Below, in pieces: positions 33,195 to 41,082 of a stretch of 64,000 nucleotides of DNA; positions within the stretch are counted from its first letter, which is position 1; each line of letters begins with the position of its first letter. Position numbers and translations under genes: made by a program. The notes beneath the pieces are model-generated. The model did no database searches. It was given only the letters and a program-made list of their open reading frames with translations, and was not told the DNA's origin. The stretch lies in assembly GCA_963812085.1 (NCBI GenBank), contig CAWETL010000006.1, positions 124,001 through 188,000 of the forward strand, written 5' to 3'. This DNA comes from SPDF01 sp963812085. Its GTDB lineage: Bacteria; Gemmatimonadota; Gemmatimonadetes; Gemmatimonadales; GWC2-71-9.

Positions 33195-33602
33195 GTGCCC
33201 TTCCTCAGCGTGCTCCTGGTGCGCACCGCCCTCTGCTGGCTCGCCGTGGGCGTCGCGATGGGCTCGCTCCTGCTCTCCTCCAAAGCGGCACCGCTCCCCG
33301 TCGGCGTGTTCCGGCTCTTCCACGCGCATTCCGAAGCCGTGCTGGTCGGCTGGATGGTGCAGTTCGCGATGGGAGTGGCGTGGTGGATCCTGCCCAAGTA
33401 CCCGCGGCTTCCGGAGCGCGGGCCGGGCGCGCCGGTCTGGACCGCATGGCTGCTGCTGAATGCCGGAGTGGTGCTGGCGGGGGTGGGACGGAGCGTGGGC
33501 GCGCCGGACGGCGTGGTGATGGCGGGGCGAGCCGCGGAGCTGGCCGCCGCGATGGCCTTTGCGGCGGCCGCCTGGCCGAGGGTCAAGGCCTTCGGGCGCT
33601 AG
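33195..33602 (+). CDS. Four-helix protein resembling part of haem-copper oxidase subunit I (copy 2)
   Basis: A 135-residue paralogue of the preceding gene, starting two bases after its stop. Helix II (FHAHSEAVLVGWMVQFAMGVAWWILPKYP, given here as its pattern: His43, His45, GW, MGVAWWILP) keeps the His and the aromatic-Pro end. The two probably form a hetero-oligomeric membrane protein, possibly haem-binding. Stop codon shares CTAG with the convergent nosY stop. Confidence 0.65.
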   Translation: MPFLSVLLVRTALCWLAVGVAMGSLLLSSKAAPLPVGVFRLFHAHSEAVLVGWMVQFAMGVAWWILPKYPRLPERGPGAPVWTAWLLLNAGVVLAGVGRSVGAPDGVVMAGRAAELAAAMAFAAAAWPRVKAFGR

Positions 33603-34390
33603 AAATCCTTCCGCCGGAACACTCGCCCCGCCAGCAGCAGCGGCACCGTGGCCTGGATCGCCAGCGCCACCAGCACCGTGACCCGCCCCCCTGACGTCCC
33701 GAAGAATTTCTCGAACACCGCCCCCGTGTACCCCATCAGCGCCGCCGTGTCGAACTGCAGGAGCAGCAGCACCCGACCCAGGTCGATCGGGTTGAGCAGC
33801 GTGAGCGCCAGCACCGGCCGTTCGAGGGGATAGTCGCGGAACATCGTGATCAGGAGGAGGATCAGCCCGTCGTAGAGCACGGCGCAGCCGAGCCAGATCA
33901 GGATGGCGCCGCCAAGCCCCTTGGCGCGGTCGTCGAAAAGCGTGGCCAGGAGCATGGCCACGGCGGTAAAGACGAAGGTGAGGAGCAGCCCCGCGGTGAG
34001 CAGCATGCCCAGCGGACCCCAGAGCGCGGCCTCCGGCCGCGCGTGGATCACGAAGGGCAGGCCCACCCCGGCCAGGAAGGCGCCGGCAAGCGGCAGCGCG
34101 AGCCCGAGGTACAGTCCCGCGAAGAGCGACCGCCGTCCCACTGGCTGCGCCAGCAGCAGTTCGGTGAACTCCCGCGCGCTGTACACGTACATGGTGCCGA
34201 ACACCACGCTCACCAGCGGGACGAAGAGCAGCACCACGTTGAGGAGCGAGAGCACCACCCGCGCGCCCTCGCCGCCGAACCGAAAGAGCACGTCCGTCAG
34301 GAGGAAGAGGAACGCGGTATAGACCAGCACCGCGCGGCTCCGCACCACGTTGTGCAGCTCGTACTTGAGCACCCGGCGGGTGGTCTTCAT
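33599..34390 (-). CDS. nosY: NosY, ABC transporter permease of nitrous oxide reductase maturation
   Basis: A 263-residue permease with six hydrophobic segments and the ABC-2 style signature YVYSAREFTELLLAQPVGRRSLFAG. NosY works with NosF and NosD in delivering sulfur or copper for the CuZ centre of periplasmic NosZ. It ends the operon; four-base overlap with nosF. The ending VFRRKDF is typical of NosY. Confidence 0.9.
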   Translation of the reverse strand: MKTTRRVLKYELHNVVRSRAVLVYTAFLFLLTDVLFRFGGEGARVVLSLLNVVLLFVPLVSVVFGTMYVYSAREFTELLLAQPVGRRSLFAGLYLGLALPLAGAFLAGVGLPFVIHARPEAALWGPLGMLLTAGLLLTFVFTAVAMLLATLFDDRAKGLGGAILIWLGCAVLYDGLILLLITMFRDYPLERPVLALTLLNPIDLGRVLLLLQFDTAALMGYTGAVFEKFFGTSGGRVTVLVALAIQATVPLLLAGRVFRRKDF

Positions 34391-35124
34391 GCGCCGCCCC
34401 GCCTGAGCAGCGCGGCCATGGCCCGCTCGAGTCCGGCCTCTCCAGTGCGCTCCTTGAGGCCCGACAGCGGGCCGGCGTAGCGCACCCGGCCCTCGACGAG
34501 GAACACGAGGTCCTCCGCCAGCTCCTCGAGTTCCGCCATCAGGTGCGAACTCAGGAGCACCGTGGCCCCGGCGTCGCGCACGCGGCGGATCTTGTCCTTG
34601 AGGATGCCGCTCGCCACCGGATCGAGCCCCGCCGTCGGCTCGTCGAGAATGAGGAGTCCGGGACGGAACAGGAACGCGATGGCGGCGTTGAGCTTCTGCC
34701 GGGTGCCGCCCGAGAGGACCCGGACCGGACGGTCGAGCGCCCCCGATTCACCGAACCACTCGAGCAGCTCCTCGTCGGTCCCGGCGGCATGTCCGCGGAG
34801 GTCGCGGAGCATCTCCACCACTTCGCGCCCGGTCAGGTTGTCAGGGAAGCGCGGTGCCTGCGGCATGTACCCCAGGTCCCGGCGGTACTCCCACCCGGCG
34901 CCGATCGGCGTGCCGCCCAAGTGCATGACGCCCTCGTCGGGGCGCACCAGCCCGAGGAGGCACTTGATGAGCGTGGACTTGCCAGCGCCGTTGGGGCCCA
35001 CCAGCGCCGTGACGCGCCCCGGTGCCACGGAGATGTCCACGCCGTCGAGCGCCGTGAGCCGCCCGAAGTGCTTGCGGAGCCCGCGGAATTCCACGGCGGG
35101 CGCGGCCGAAGCGGTGGTGGTCAT
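34387..35124 (-). CDS. nosF: NosF, ABC transporter ATPase of nitrous oxide reductase maturation
   Basis: A 245-residue ATPase: Walker A VGPNGAGKSTLIK, Q-loop GYMPQAPRFP, signature LSGGTRQKL, Walker B LLILDEPTAGLDP, and H-loop LLSSHLMAE. The operon context assigns it to NosFY. Overlaps nosD and nosY by four bases each, so the three proteins are made together. Confidence 0.93.
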   Translation of the reverse strand: MTTTASAAPAVEFRGLRKHFGRLTALDGVDISVAPGRVTALVGPNGAGKSTLIKCLLGLVRPDEGVMHLGGTPIGAGWEYRRDLGYMPQAPRFPDNLTGREVVEMLRDLRGHAAGTDEELLEWFGESGALDRPVRVLSGGTRQKLNAAIAFLFRPGLLILDEPTAGLDPVASGILKDKIRRVRDAGATVLLSSHLMAELEELAEDLVFLVEGRVRYAGPLSGLKERTGEAGLERAMAALLRRGGA

Positions 35125-36359
35125 GCGGGCGCCTTCATCAGGGGCTGGTCGTCGCGCAGCGTCTCCGGCGTGAGCACCGGCAGCACCCGCTCGGCGGCAT
35201 CGACCAGGTCCACGAAGAAGCTCCTGAGGAGGATCAGCGCCGGTTCGTTCTGGGCCACCAGGAGGGCGAAGAGCCGGACCGGGTGAAACGGCACGTCGCC
35301 GTAGCCGTCGTGATCGAGGTCGAACCCCTCGTAGTGGTCCCAGAAGTTTCCGCGAAAGGTGCTCACGTTGCTCCGGCTGTTGGTGGACACGTCGAACGAA
35401 TTGCCCAGGAAGGAGTTGCCGGCGAACCGGTTCCCCTCGGCGTCGGCCAGCACGCGCACCGCCCAGCCGTTGGCCTGGAAGGTGTTGCCCGTCACCTCGT
35501 TCCGCGCCGATCCTTCGAGGTAGAGGCCGATGGTGTTCTCGCGGAAGGTATTGCCGACGATCCGGCTGTCGCGGATCTCCTTGAGCAGGAGCCCGTACGA
35601 GGCCGCCCCCCAGTTGTCGGAAAAGGTGTTCCCCTCCATGAGCACGCGCCGGGTGTACATCACCGCCACGCCGGCACCGTTGTGCGCGAAGTGGTTGTTC
35701 CGGTACTCGCAGCCGTGGGAGAACATGAAGTGGAGGCCATACCGCAGGTTCCCGGTGCTCTGGTTGTTCAGGACCCGGGCGTTCTCCGCGAATTCGAGAT
35801 AGATCCCGTCGCGATGGCCCGACACCCGGTTGTCGTCGATCGTCACGTCGCTGGAGTGGAACAGGTGGATCGCGTTGCCGGCCGTCATCTCGATGGTGCC
35901 GACCCCCCGGACCACGTTGCGGGAAATCCGGCAGCTTCGGCTGTTGGCGAGGTAGATCCCGAAGAACGTGCCCTCCAGCCGGTTGTCCTCCACGACGCAG
36001 TCGGCCACGCTGTCGAACCGGATGGCCGCCCGGTCTTCGATGAAGCTGGGCTCCACGTGCCTGAGCGTGAGCCCGCGAAGGGTGACCCGGTCGGCCGTCA
36101 CCAGGAAGATCTCGTGCGCTCCACCCTCGAAGAGGGCGCCGGAATCGCCGACGATGGTGACCGGCACCGTGACGGCGATGACCGGCTCGCGGTAGGTCCC
36201 GGCACGCACCGTGATGCGGCCGCCCGGAGTGACGAGCGTGAGCGCCTGCGTCAACGTGCGCACGGGGCCGGCCGGGTCCACGACGACGGTGGACTGCGCG
36301 GCCAGCGGCGCAGCGAGGAGGATCCAGCCGAGGAGGCCGGTGGCGGATCGAGAGGTCAT
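35121..36359 (-). CDS. nosD: NosD, periplasmic right-handed beta-helix maturation protein
   Basis: A 412-residue protein with a signal peptide (1-22, LAAPLAAQ) and repeated parallel beta-helix rungs with Asn ladders (NRLEGTFFGIYLANS, NNQSTGNLRYGLHFMFSHGCEYRNNHF, NTFRENTIGLYLEGSARNEVTGNTF). The carbohydrate-binding/sugar-hydrolysis (CASH) pattern and the family ending (YPVRLF-like FHPVRLFALLV) fit NosD. It supplies copper/sulfide to NosZ with NosFY and NosL. Confidence 0.93.
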   Translation of the reverse strand: MTSRSATGLLGWILLAAPLAAQSTVVVDPAGPVRTLTQALTLVTPGGRITVRAGTYREPVIAVTVPVTIVGDSGALFEGGAHEIFLVTADRVTLRGLTLRHVEPSFIEDRAAIRFDSVADCVVEDNRLEGTFFGIYLANSRSCRISRNVVRGVGTIEMTAGNAIHLFHSSDVTIDDNRVSGHRDGIYLEFAENARVLNNQSTGNLRYGLHFMFSHGCEYRNNHFAHNGAGVAVMYTRRVLMEGNTFSDNWGAASYGLLLKEIRDSRIVGNTFRENTIGLYLEGSARNEVTGNTFQANGWAVRVLADAEGNRFAGNSFLGNSFDVSTNSRSNVSTFRGNFWDHYEGFDLDHDGYGDVPFHPVRLFALLVAQNEPALILLRSFFVDLVDAAERVLPVLTPETLRDDQPLMKAPA

Positions 36360-36372
36360 CGAGGGTGGAACC

Positions 36373-36828
36373 CTACGCCGGTGCCCGGGCCGCGGCGAGG
36401 ACCTGGCCCCAATCGAGGAGGGTGCCGCCGAGGGCGTCCTGGAGGCTGTCGCCGGCGGCGCGCGGCACGGCGAGCAGGTTGCTGCCCATGGGGGTCCGCA
36501 CCCGATCGGTACGGAGGAAGGCGGCGTCCTGGGCCGGAATGAGCGTGCCGGGGTGGCGGAAGTCGGTGACCCAGGCGGAATGGATCCGCTCCGGACCGAC
36601 CGGGCCGCTCACCGCGAAGGTGGCCAGGCATCCCGCGTCGTCGAAGGCGTACACCTTGCCGGTGCGGGTCACCAGCTCCGCCGCGAAGCGCTGGTCCGCG
36701 ATCGTCATGTGGCAGTGCTCGCAGGCCGCCTGTCCGAACGCGATCGGCGTGGGGCCGGGCGTCCCGCATGCGAGCGCGGCCGCGCCCAGGAGCGCGGCCG
36801 CCAGGCTCCGGAGCGCTGGCCGCGTCAC
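36373..36828 (-). CDS. nosL: NosL, copper chaperone lipoprotein
   Basis: A 151-residue lipoprotein: signal with lipobox ALAC (Cys21), then the Cu(I)-binding motif ACEHCHMTIADQRFAAEL (C-x2-C-x-M), GKVYAFDDAGCLATF, and the late LLDWGQVL helix. NosL delivers Cu+ to apo-NosZ. GTG start overlaps the upstream stop (GTGA). Followed by nosD after 13 bases. Confidence 0.92.
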   Translation of the reverse strand: MTRPALRSLAAALLGAAALACGTPGPTPIAFGQAACEHCHMTIADQRFAAELVTRTGKVYAFDDAGCLATFAVSGPVGPERIHSAWVTDFRHPGTLIPAQDAAFLRTDRVRTPMGSNLLAVPRAAGDSLQDALGGTLLDWGQVLAAARAPA

Positions 36829-37412
36829 GCGGCGGCGCCCTCCGGCCGCCGCCACGTGCGGATGGCCAGCACGACGACGAGCGTGATAACGGCGATGAGG
36901 ACCCAGCCGCCGGAAGCCGGCCAACTGGTCGCGTGGAAGTTGAGCAACTGCTTGCCTCCGATGAGCGGCGGCTGGTAGGTCATTCCCGGAATCTTGATGA
37001 TCGCGGTCGGGCTCAGGTCGTGCCCGTAATCGTACGACCATTTGTAGAAGTCCGCGAGCCCCGCGAGGGAGAACAGCACCAGCGAGCCGGCGTACGCCGT
37101 CAGCAGGCCTCGCGTTCCCACCGCCGCCGTCAGCAGCCCGAACGCAATGAGCCCCGCCACGATTTTCGGCATGTACTTGAGTTCGGGAATGTCGTCCGGA
37201 CTGATGACCTTCATCCCGATGTAGTGATTGAGCCCGTTGATGCTGTTGAGGTCCTGCTTCTTTTCCCCGACGATCTTGTCGATGGCAATGTAGAGACCCA
37301 GCCCTTCCGGATATTGCGGCGCCTTGAGCCCGATGTGCCAGAGCGGCAGGACATATACGATGGCCATCGACAACGCGGCCAGGGCGACGAGCAGGCGGGT
37401 CGTGCGGGACAT
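36825..37412 (-). CDS. NosB-like membrane protein between nosZ and nosL
   Basis: A 195-residue protein with an N-terminal membrane anchor (6-25), two central helices (about 90-125) and a C-terminal helix (165-185). Loops include LWHIGLKAPQYPEGLGLYIA and KWSYDYGHDLSP. A membrane protein of this type lies directly after nosZ in clade II clusters such as Wolinella, where it is called NosB; it is needed for N2O reduction but its role is unclear. The name is by position and architecture. Confidence 0.65.
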   Translation of the reverse strand: MSRTTRLLVALAALSMAIVYVLPLWHIGLKAPQYPEGLGLYIAIDKIVGEKKQDLNSINGLNHYIGMKVISPDDIPELKYMPKIVAGLIAFGLLTAAVGTRGLLTAYAGSLVLFSLAGLADFYKWSYDYGHDLSPTAIIKIPGMTYQPPLIGGKQLLNFHATSWPASGGWVLIAVITLVVVLAIRTWRRPEGAAA

Positions 37413-37434
37413 GGTCGGGACCTCGGTGGGCGGT

Positions 37435-37459
37435 GCGGGAGGGGGCTGCCCCCTCCCGC
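37435..37459. repeat. Perfect GC-rich hairpin between nosZ and the nosB-like gene
   Basis: GCGGGAGGGGGC-T-GCCCCCTCCCGC, 12-base arms around one T, 11 bases after the nosZ stop on the minus strand. It may stabilise the nosZ mRNA 3' end or attenuate transcription into the maturation genes. Confidence 0.6.
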
Positions 37460-37470
37460 CCGCCGGTTGC

Positions 37471-39438
37471 CTAGTGCTTGGCCGGCGTGTTGGCCACGAG
37501 CGCCACGCTGCTTCCCTTCGGTGACACCCGGACGTAGCCCTGCATTTCCTGGTGCAGCGCCGAGCAGAAGTCGGTGCAGTAGAAGGGGAACACACCGGGC
37601 TTCCCGGGCACCCAGACGATCGTGCGGGTCTCGCCCGGCATGATCAAGAGCTCGGAGTTGTTCAGGCCCGTGATGGCGAAGCCGTGCGGCACGTCCCAGT
37701 CCTGCTCCAGGTTGGTCACGTGGAACATCACCGAGTCGCCTACCTGCACGCCCTCGATGTTGTCCGGCACGAAGTGGCTGCGGATGCTCGTCATCTTGAC
37801 GTGCACCACGCGACCCTGCCGGCTCACGCCGGTGGCGGCCTCGCTCAGCGCGGCGTAGGGATCCTTGTTGGTGGCCAGGTCGAAGGTCTTGAGCTGGTTC
37901 GCCGTGAGCATCGCGGCCGGCAGCGCCTGGGCGTAGTGCGGCTCCCCGATCGTCGGGAAGTCCAGCAGGAGCTGCATCTTGGGGCCGGAAATGTCGATCA
38001 GCTGCGCCGACTGGGCGAGCTCGGGGCCGGTCGGCAGGTAGCGGTCCTTGGTGATCTTGTTGAGCGCCACGACATATTTGCCCCATGGCTTGCGGGTGTC
38101 GCCGCCGGGGATGGAAAGGTGCCCGATCGAGTAGTAGGTCGGGATCCGGTCGAGGACGGTGAAGTCCTTGAGCGACCACTTCACGATCTCGGAGGACACG
38201 AACATCGAGGTGTAGGCGTTGCCCTGGCCGTCGAACTCGGTATGAAGCGGGCCGAGACCGGGCTCCTTCACCTCGCCGGCGATCGTGGCCTCGTACTTCA
38301 GGACCGGGATGCCGTTGACCTCGCCCTCGAACGCCTTGTCCTCGATGGCCTTGATCATCCGTGAGAACGAGTGCACCGGAATCACGGTGGCGAGCTTGCC
38401 GCCGGCCACGATCAATTCACCCGACGGGTCCACGTCCACGCCGTGCGGCGACTTGGGCGTCGGCAGGTAGTACACGACGCCGGGACAGTCCTTGGCGTCG
38501 AGGAAGGTAGTGGAGGTCTCCATCGTGCTGGTGGCGACGTGGCTGACCGGGTCCATGACGTTGTGCGCGTACCGGGCCGGCATCTGCCTGGCCTTGCCAT
38601 CTTTCACGCACTGCTCGGCGGCCGTCCAGTGCACCGCCGCGATGTAGTCCTTGTCCTTCTGGGAGGCGTTCACCTCGAGGAGGGTGTTGGCCTCTTCCGA
38701 ATTGTACGAGGTGAAGAACGACCACTCGTGGGAAGGACCCTTCCCCGAGTGCGACAGGTCGTAGTTGAAGCCGGGCATCAGGATCTGGAAGGCGATCTTC
38801 ATGTGCCCCGTGGCGCTGTCCACCTTGATGAAGGTGAGGAGGCCCCGGAAATTTTCCTTGTAGGAGGCGATCGGGACATCCGCCTGGGGGGTCGGGACGC
38901 TGAAGCGGGTCGCCGCCACCGAGTACTCGGTGTTCTCCGTCACGAACGGCGACGCATGGTTGCCCGCCGAGTGGGGAATCTCGAGGATTTCGGCGGTCAC
39001 GAAGTCCTTGAGGTCGATCCGTGCCACGCGCGGGGTGTTGTTGCCGTTGATGAAGATCCAGCGGCCGTCCGGCACCCCGTTGGTCATGGAAAGCTCGGGG
39101 TGGTGCGAGTCGTCCCACGGGATGAACCCGTAGGAGGTGTTCAGCATCGGCTTGGTCTCTTCACTGTAGCCGTAGGCGTTTTCCGGGTTCTGCGAGAAGA
39201 CCGGCAGCACCTTGAGGAGCCGTCCCGAGGGGAGGCCGTATACCCCGATCTGGCCGCTGAACCCGCCGGACGCGAACAGATAGAACTCGTCGTACTGGCC
39301 GGGCGCCACGTACACCTTCTGCGCCGCGTCCGCCGCGCCCACGCTCGGCGCGTTGCCCTTGCCGCAGCCGGCAAGCGCCAGGACCGCAAGCGCGGCGCCC
39401 AGCATGGCATGCGACCGGAATGACAGACTCCTCGACAT
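37471..39438 (-). CDS. nosZ: Nitrous oxide reductase NosZ, clade II (Sec-type)
   Basis: A 655-residue multicopper enzyme reducing N2O to N2. A Sec signal with a lipobox (LALAGC, Cys25) replaces the Tat signal of clade I, so it is probably membrane-tethered. The beta-propeller carries CuZ histidines (DDSHHPEL, GPSHEW, SPHGVDVD, EPHYAQ). The C-terminal cupredoxin domain has the CuA ligands: DVPHGFA and CTDFCSALHQEM. RBS AGGAGGG precedes the ATG. Electron donor is probably the lipoprotein cytochrome c encoded just upstream; no nosR is present. Confidence 0.97.
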   Translation of the reverse strand: MSRSLSFRSHAMLGAALAVLALAGCGKGNAPSVGAADAAQKVYVAPGQYDEFYLFASGGFSGQIGVYGLPSGRLLKVLPVFSQNPENAYGYSEETKPMLNTSYGFIPWDDSHHPELSMTNGVPDGRWIFINGNNTPRVARIDLKDFVTAEILEIPHSAGNHASPFVTENTEYSVAATRFSVPTPQADVPIASYKENFRGLLTFIKVDSATGHMKIAFQILMPGFNYDLSHSGKGPSHEWSFFTSYNSEEANTLLEVNASQKDKDYIAAVHWTAAEQCVKDGKARQMPARYAHNVMDPVSHVATSTMETSTTFLDAKDCPGVVYYLPTPKSPHGVDVDPSGELIVAGGKLATVIPVHSFSRMIKAIEDKAFEGEVNGIPVLKYEATIAGEVKEPGLGPLHTEFDGQGNAYTSMFVSSEIVKWSLKDFTVLDRIPTYYSIGHLSIPGGDTRKPWGKYVVALNKITKDRYLPTGPELAQSAQLIDISGPKMQLLLDFPTIGEPHYAQALPAAMLTANQLKTFDLATNKDPYAALSEAATGVSRQGRVVHVKMTSIRSHFVPDNIEGVQVGDSVMFHVTNLEQDWDVPHGFAITGLNNSELLIMPGETRTIVWVPGKPGVFPFYCTDFCSALHQEMQGYVRVSPKGSSVALVANTPAKH

Positions 39439-39480
39439 GGTCGTCCCTCCTGGAACGGTGATCCCCTGGTGGGGGCTGGG

Positions 39481-39978
39481 TTATTGCGCCGGGGCGGGGG
39501 CCGCGGGCGGGGCCGTGGTGGTCCGCAGGTACTCGAGGATTTCCCTGGCCTCATCGACGGTCAGGCCCAGGTTGGCCATCTGGGTCATGTACTGGGCGAG
39601 GAGTTCCTTCACGACCGGATGCCGGGTGTACATCTCCTGCGGGTTGAGCATCATGTTCATCGCGAACTCGGGGGTCACGCGCTCGGTGATGCCGCCGAGC
39701 GGGGGACCGACGTAGCGCTGGTCGAGCTTGTGGCAGGCGGAACACTTGGCCTCGAAGAGCTTCTGCCCCTGCTCCGCCATTTCGTGATTGACCGGCCCGA
39801 GGGTGAGCGGCTCGGTCACGGGGCCGATGCCGTTCTTCAGTTGCCAGGGAGTCAGGTCGCTCCCGGCCGCGGCCGGGGGGGAGGCAGCGGGGGGAGCCGC
39901 CTTCTCTCCGCCTCCGCAGGCCAGCACGCCGACAAGAGACGTCACGGTCACCAGGTGAGTCCAGCGCAATCCAGCCAT
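39481..39978 (-). CDS. Lipoprotein cytochrome c, probable electron donor to NosZ
   Basis: A 165-residue protein: signal with lipobox (LVGVLAC, Cys about 19), a Pro/Ala linker, then a single class-I cytochrome c domain with haem motif CSACHK, GPPLGGITER and the distal Met in the YMTQMANLG region, ending VDEAREILEYLR. First gene of the nos operon (43 bases before nosZ). Start ATG 39978 follows GAGGA. Position and anchoring suggest it passes electrons from the bc1 or menaquinol pool to the CuA site. Confidence 0.9.
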   Translation of the reverse strand: MAGLRWTHLVTVTSLVGVLACGGGEKAAPPAASPPAAAGSDLTPWQLKNGIGPVTEPLTLGPVNHEMAEQGQKLFEAKCSACHKLDQRYVGPPLGGITERVTPEFAMNMMLNPQEMYTRHPVVKELLAQYMTQMANLGLTVDEAREILEYLRTTTAPPAAPAPAQ

Positions 39979-40082
39979 GGTATCCTCGAGTATGGTTGTA
40001 GAATTGGATCCGTCCGCTCCTGCGCCGGAGTGAACCACTCTTCACGGCGGGATTGGCAGTAGCGTTAAGGACTGTCGTTAAA

Positions 40083-40102
40083 TTATCATAGCGGTATGAT
40101 AA
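40083..40102. promoter_or_regulatory. Perfect palindrome: back-to-back promoters or operator between nos operon and Rrf2 gene
   Basis: TTATCATA-GCGG-TATGATAA, 8-bp arms, 4-bp spacer. Each arm contains TATGAT (a -10-like hexamer) facing outward: rightward at 40095-40100 toward the Rrf2 gene, leftward at 40085-40090 toward cytochrome c/nosZ. It may be an Rrf2 operator that overlaps both -10 elements. Confidence 0.65.
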
Positions 40103-40152
40103 ATACAACTATTCTTTCTGAAGCCGCCTTCACACTTTCGCCACGGTTCTCC

Positions 40153-40590
40153 ATGCTCTCCCAGACCGCCGAGTACGCGCTCCGCACGGTGCTGTATCTT
40201 GCTGCAGAGAAACAGGATAGCCTGTTTCGCGTCAGCGAGATCGCGGAGGATCTCGACATTCCGCGGAACTACCTGTCGAAGACGCTGCACCTGCTGGCCC
40301 GGGCCGGCGTGTTGACGTCGAGCCGCGGCAAGCACGGCGGATTCCGGCTGACCAAGCCGCCGGGCAAGCTCACGCTCGCCGAGGTCGTCGCCCCCTTCGA
40401 CGGCCCGACCGGTGCGCGGATCTGCCTCCTCGGCCGGAGCGCCTGCAGCGACAGCAATCCCTGCCCCGCGCACGGACGGTGGAAGGCGGTGTCCACGGAG
40501 GTCTCGACGTTCTTCCGGGAAACGACGGTGGGCGACCTGCTGAAGGGACCGGCGGCGCGGGCACCGCGAAAGCGGGCCGCCGCGCGTTAG
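40153..40590 (+). CDS. Rrf2 family regulator with Fe-S cysteines (NsrR-like), divergent from nos
   Basis: A 145-residue winged-helix regulator: MLSQTAEYALRTVLYLA, ISEIAEDL-like VSEIAEDLDIPRNYLSKTLHLL recognition helix, and SSRGKHGGFRLTKPP wing. Three cysteines, C91, C98 and C104 (Cx6Cx5C), sit where NsrR and IscR ligate their cluster. Expected role: sensing NO, O2 or iron and repressing or activating the nos operon. The ATG at 40153 begins the conserved sequence; an upstream in-frame ATG at 40096 lies inside the palindrome. Confidence 0.85.
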   Translation: MLSQTAEYALRTVLYLAAEKQDSLFRVSEIAEDLDIPRNYLSKTLHLLARAGVLTSSRGKHGGFRLTKPPGKLTLAEVVAPFDGPTGARICLLGRSACSDSNPCPAHGRWKAVSTEVSTFFRETTVGDLLKGPAARAPRKRAAAR

Positions 40591-40599
40591 ATTCCCGCC

Positions 40600-41082
40600 A
40601 TGTCCGAACCCTCCGCACGCATCCGCCGCTCGTGGAGCGCCCTCGCCGGCCTGCCCGGCGGCACCTGGCTCTTCAGCCGACTCCTCGGCCTCATGGTCCC
40701 CTACACCGGTTCCATCAGCGCCCATGTGCGTGAACTCCGCGCCGGCTATGCCCGTGTCACCCTTCGCGACCGGCGGAGCGTCCGGAACCACCTGCGCTCC
40801 GTCCACGCCGTGGCCCTCGTCAATCTCGGCGAGGTGACCAGCGGGCTCGCGATGATCACCGGGCTCCCTAGCCACATCCGGAGCATCGTGACCCATCTCG
40901 AGATCGACTACCTCAAGAAGGCCCGCGGCACCCTGACCTCCGAGGCCACGGTCGCCATTCCCGAGGTGCGCGAGCCGATGGACTACCTGGTCCACGCCGA
41001 CATTCGCGACGCCGCCGGGGACACCGTGGCGCGGATCGCCGTGACCTGGCGGCTTTCTCCGCCCGTGGAGGTTCCGTCGTGA
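40600..41082 (+). CDS. DUF4442 hotdog-fold thioesterase-like protein
   Basis: A 160-residue protein of the DUF4442 family: YTGSISAHVRELRAGYARVTLRDRRSVRNHLRSVHAVALVNLGEVTSGLAM (here paraphrased by its core RNHLRSVHAVALVNLGE) and IDYLKKARGTLTSEATV. The Asn-His pair and the ALxNLGE helix are typical of hotdog thioesterases. Probable acyl-CoA hydrolase; coupled by GTGA to the next gene. Confidence 0.82.
   Translation: MSEPSARIRRSWSALAGLPGGTWLFSRLLGLMVPYTGSISAHVRELRAGYARVTLRDRRSVRNHLRSVHAVALVNLGEVTSGLAMITGLPSHIRSIVTHLEIDYLKKARGTLTSEATVAIPEVREPMDYLVHADIRDAAGDTVARIAVTWRLSPPVEVPS

Noticed and set aside
40096..40152. ATG 40096 as the Rrf2 start
   Set aside because: It lies within the palindromic promoter and adds 19 non-conserved residues; the family begins at MLSQTAEYAL (40153).
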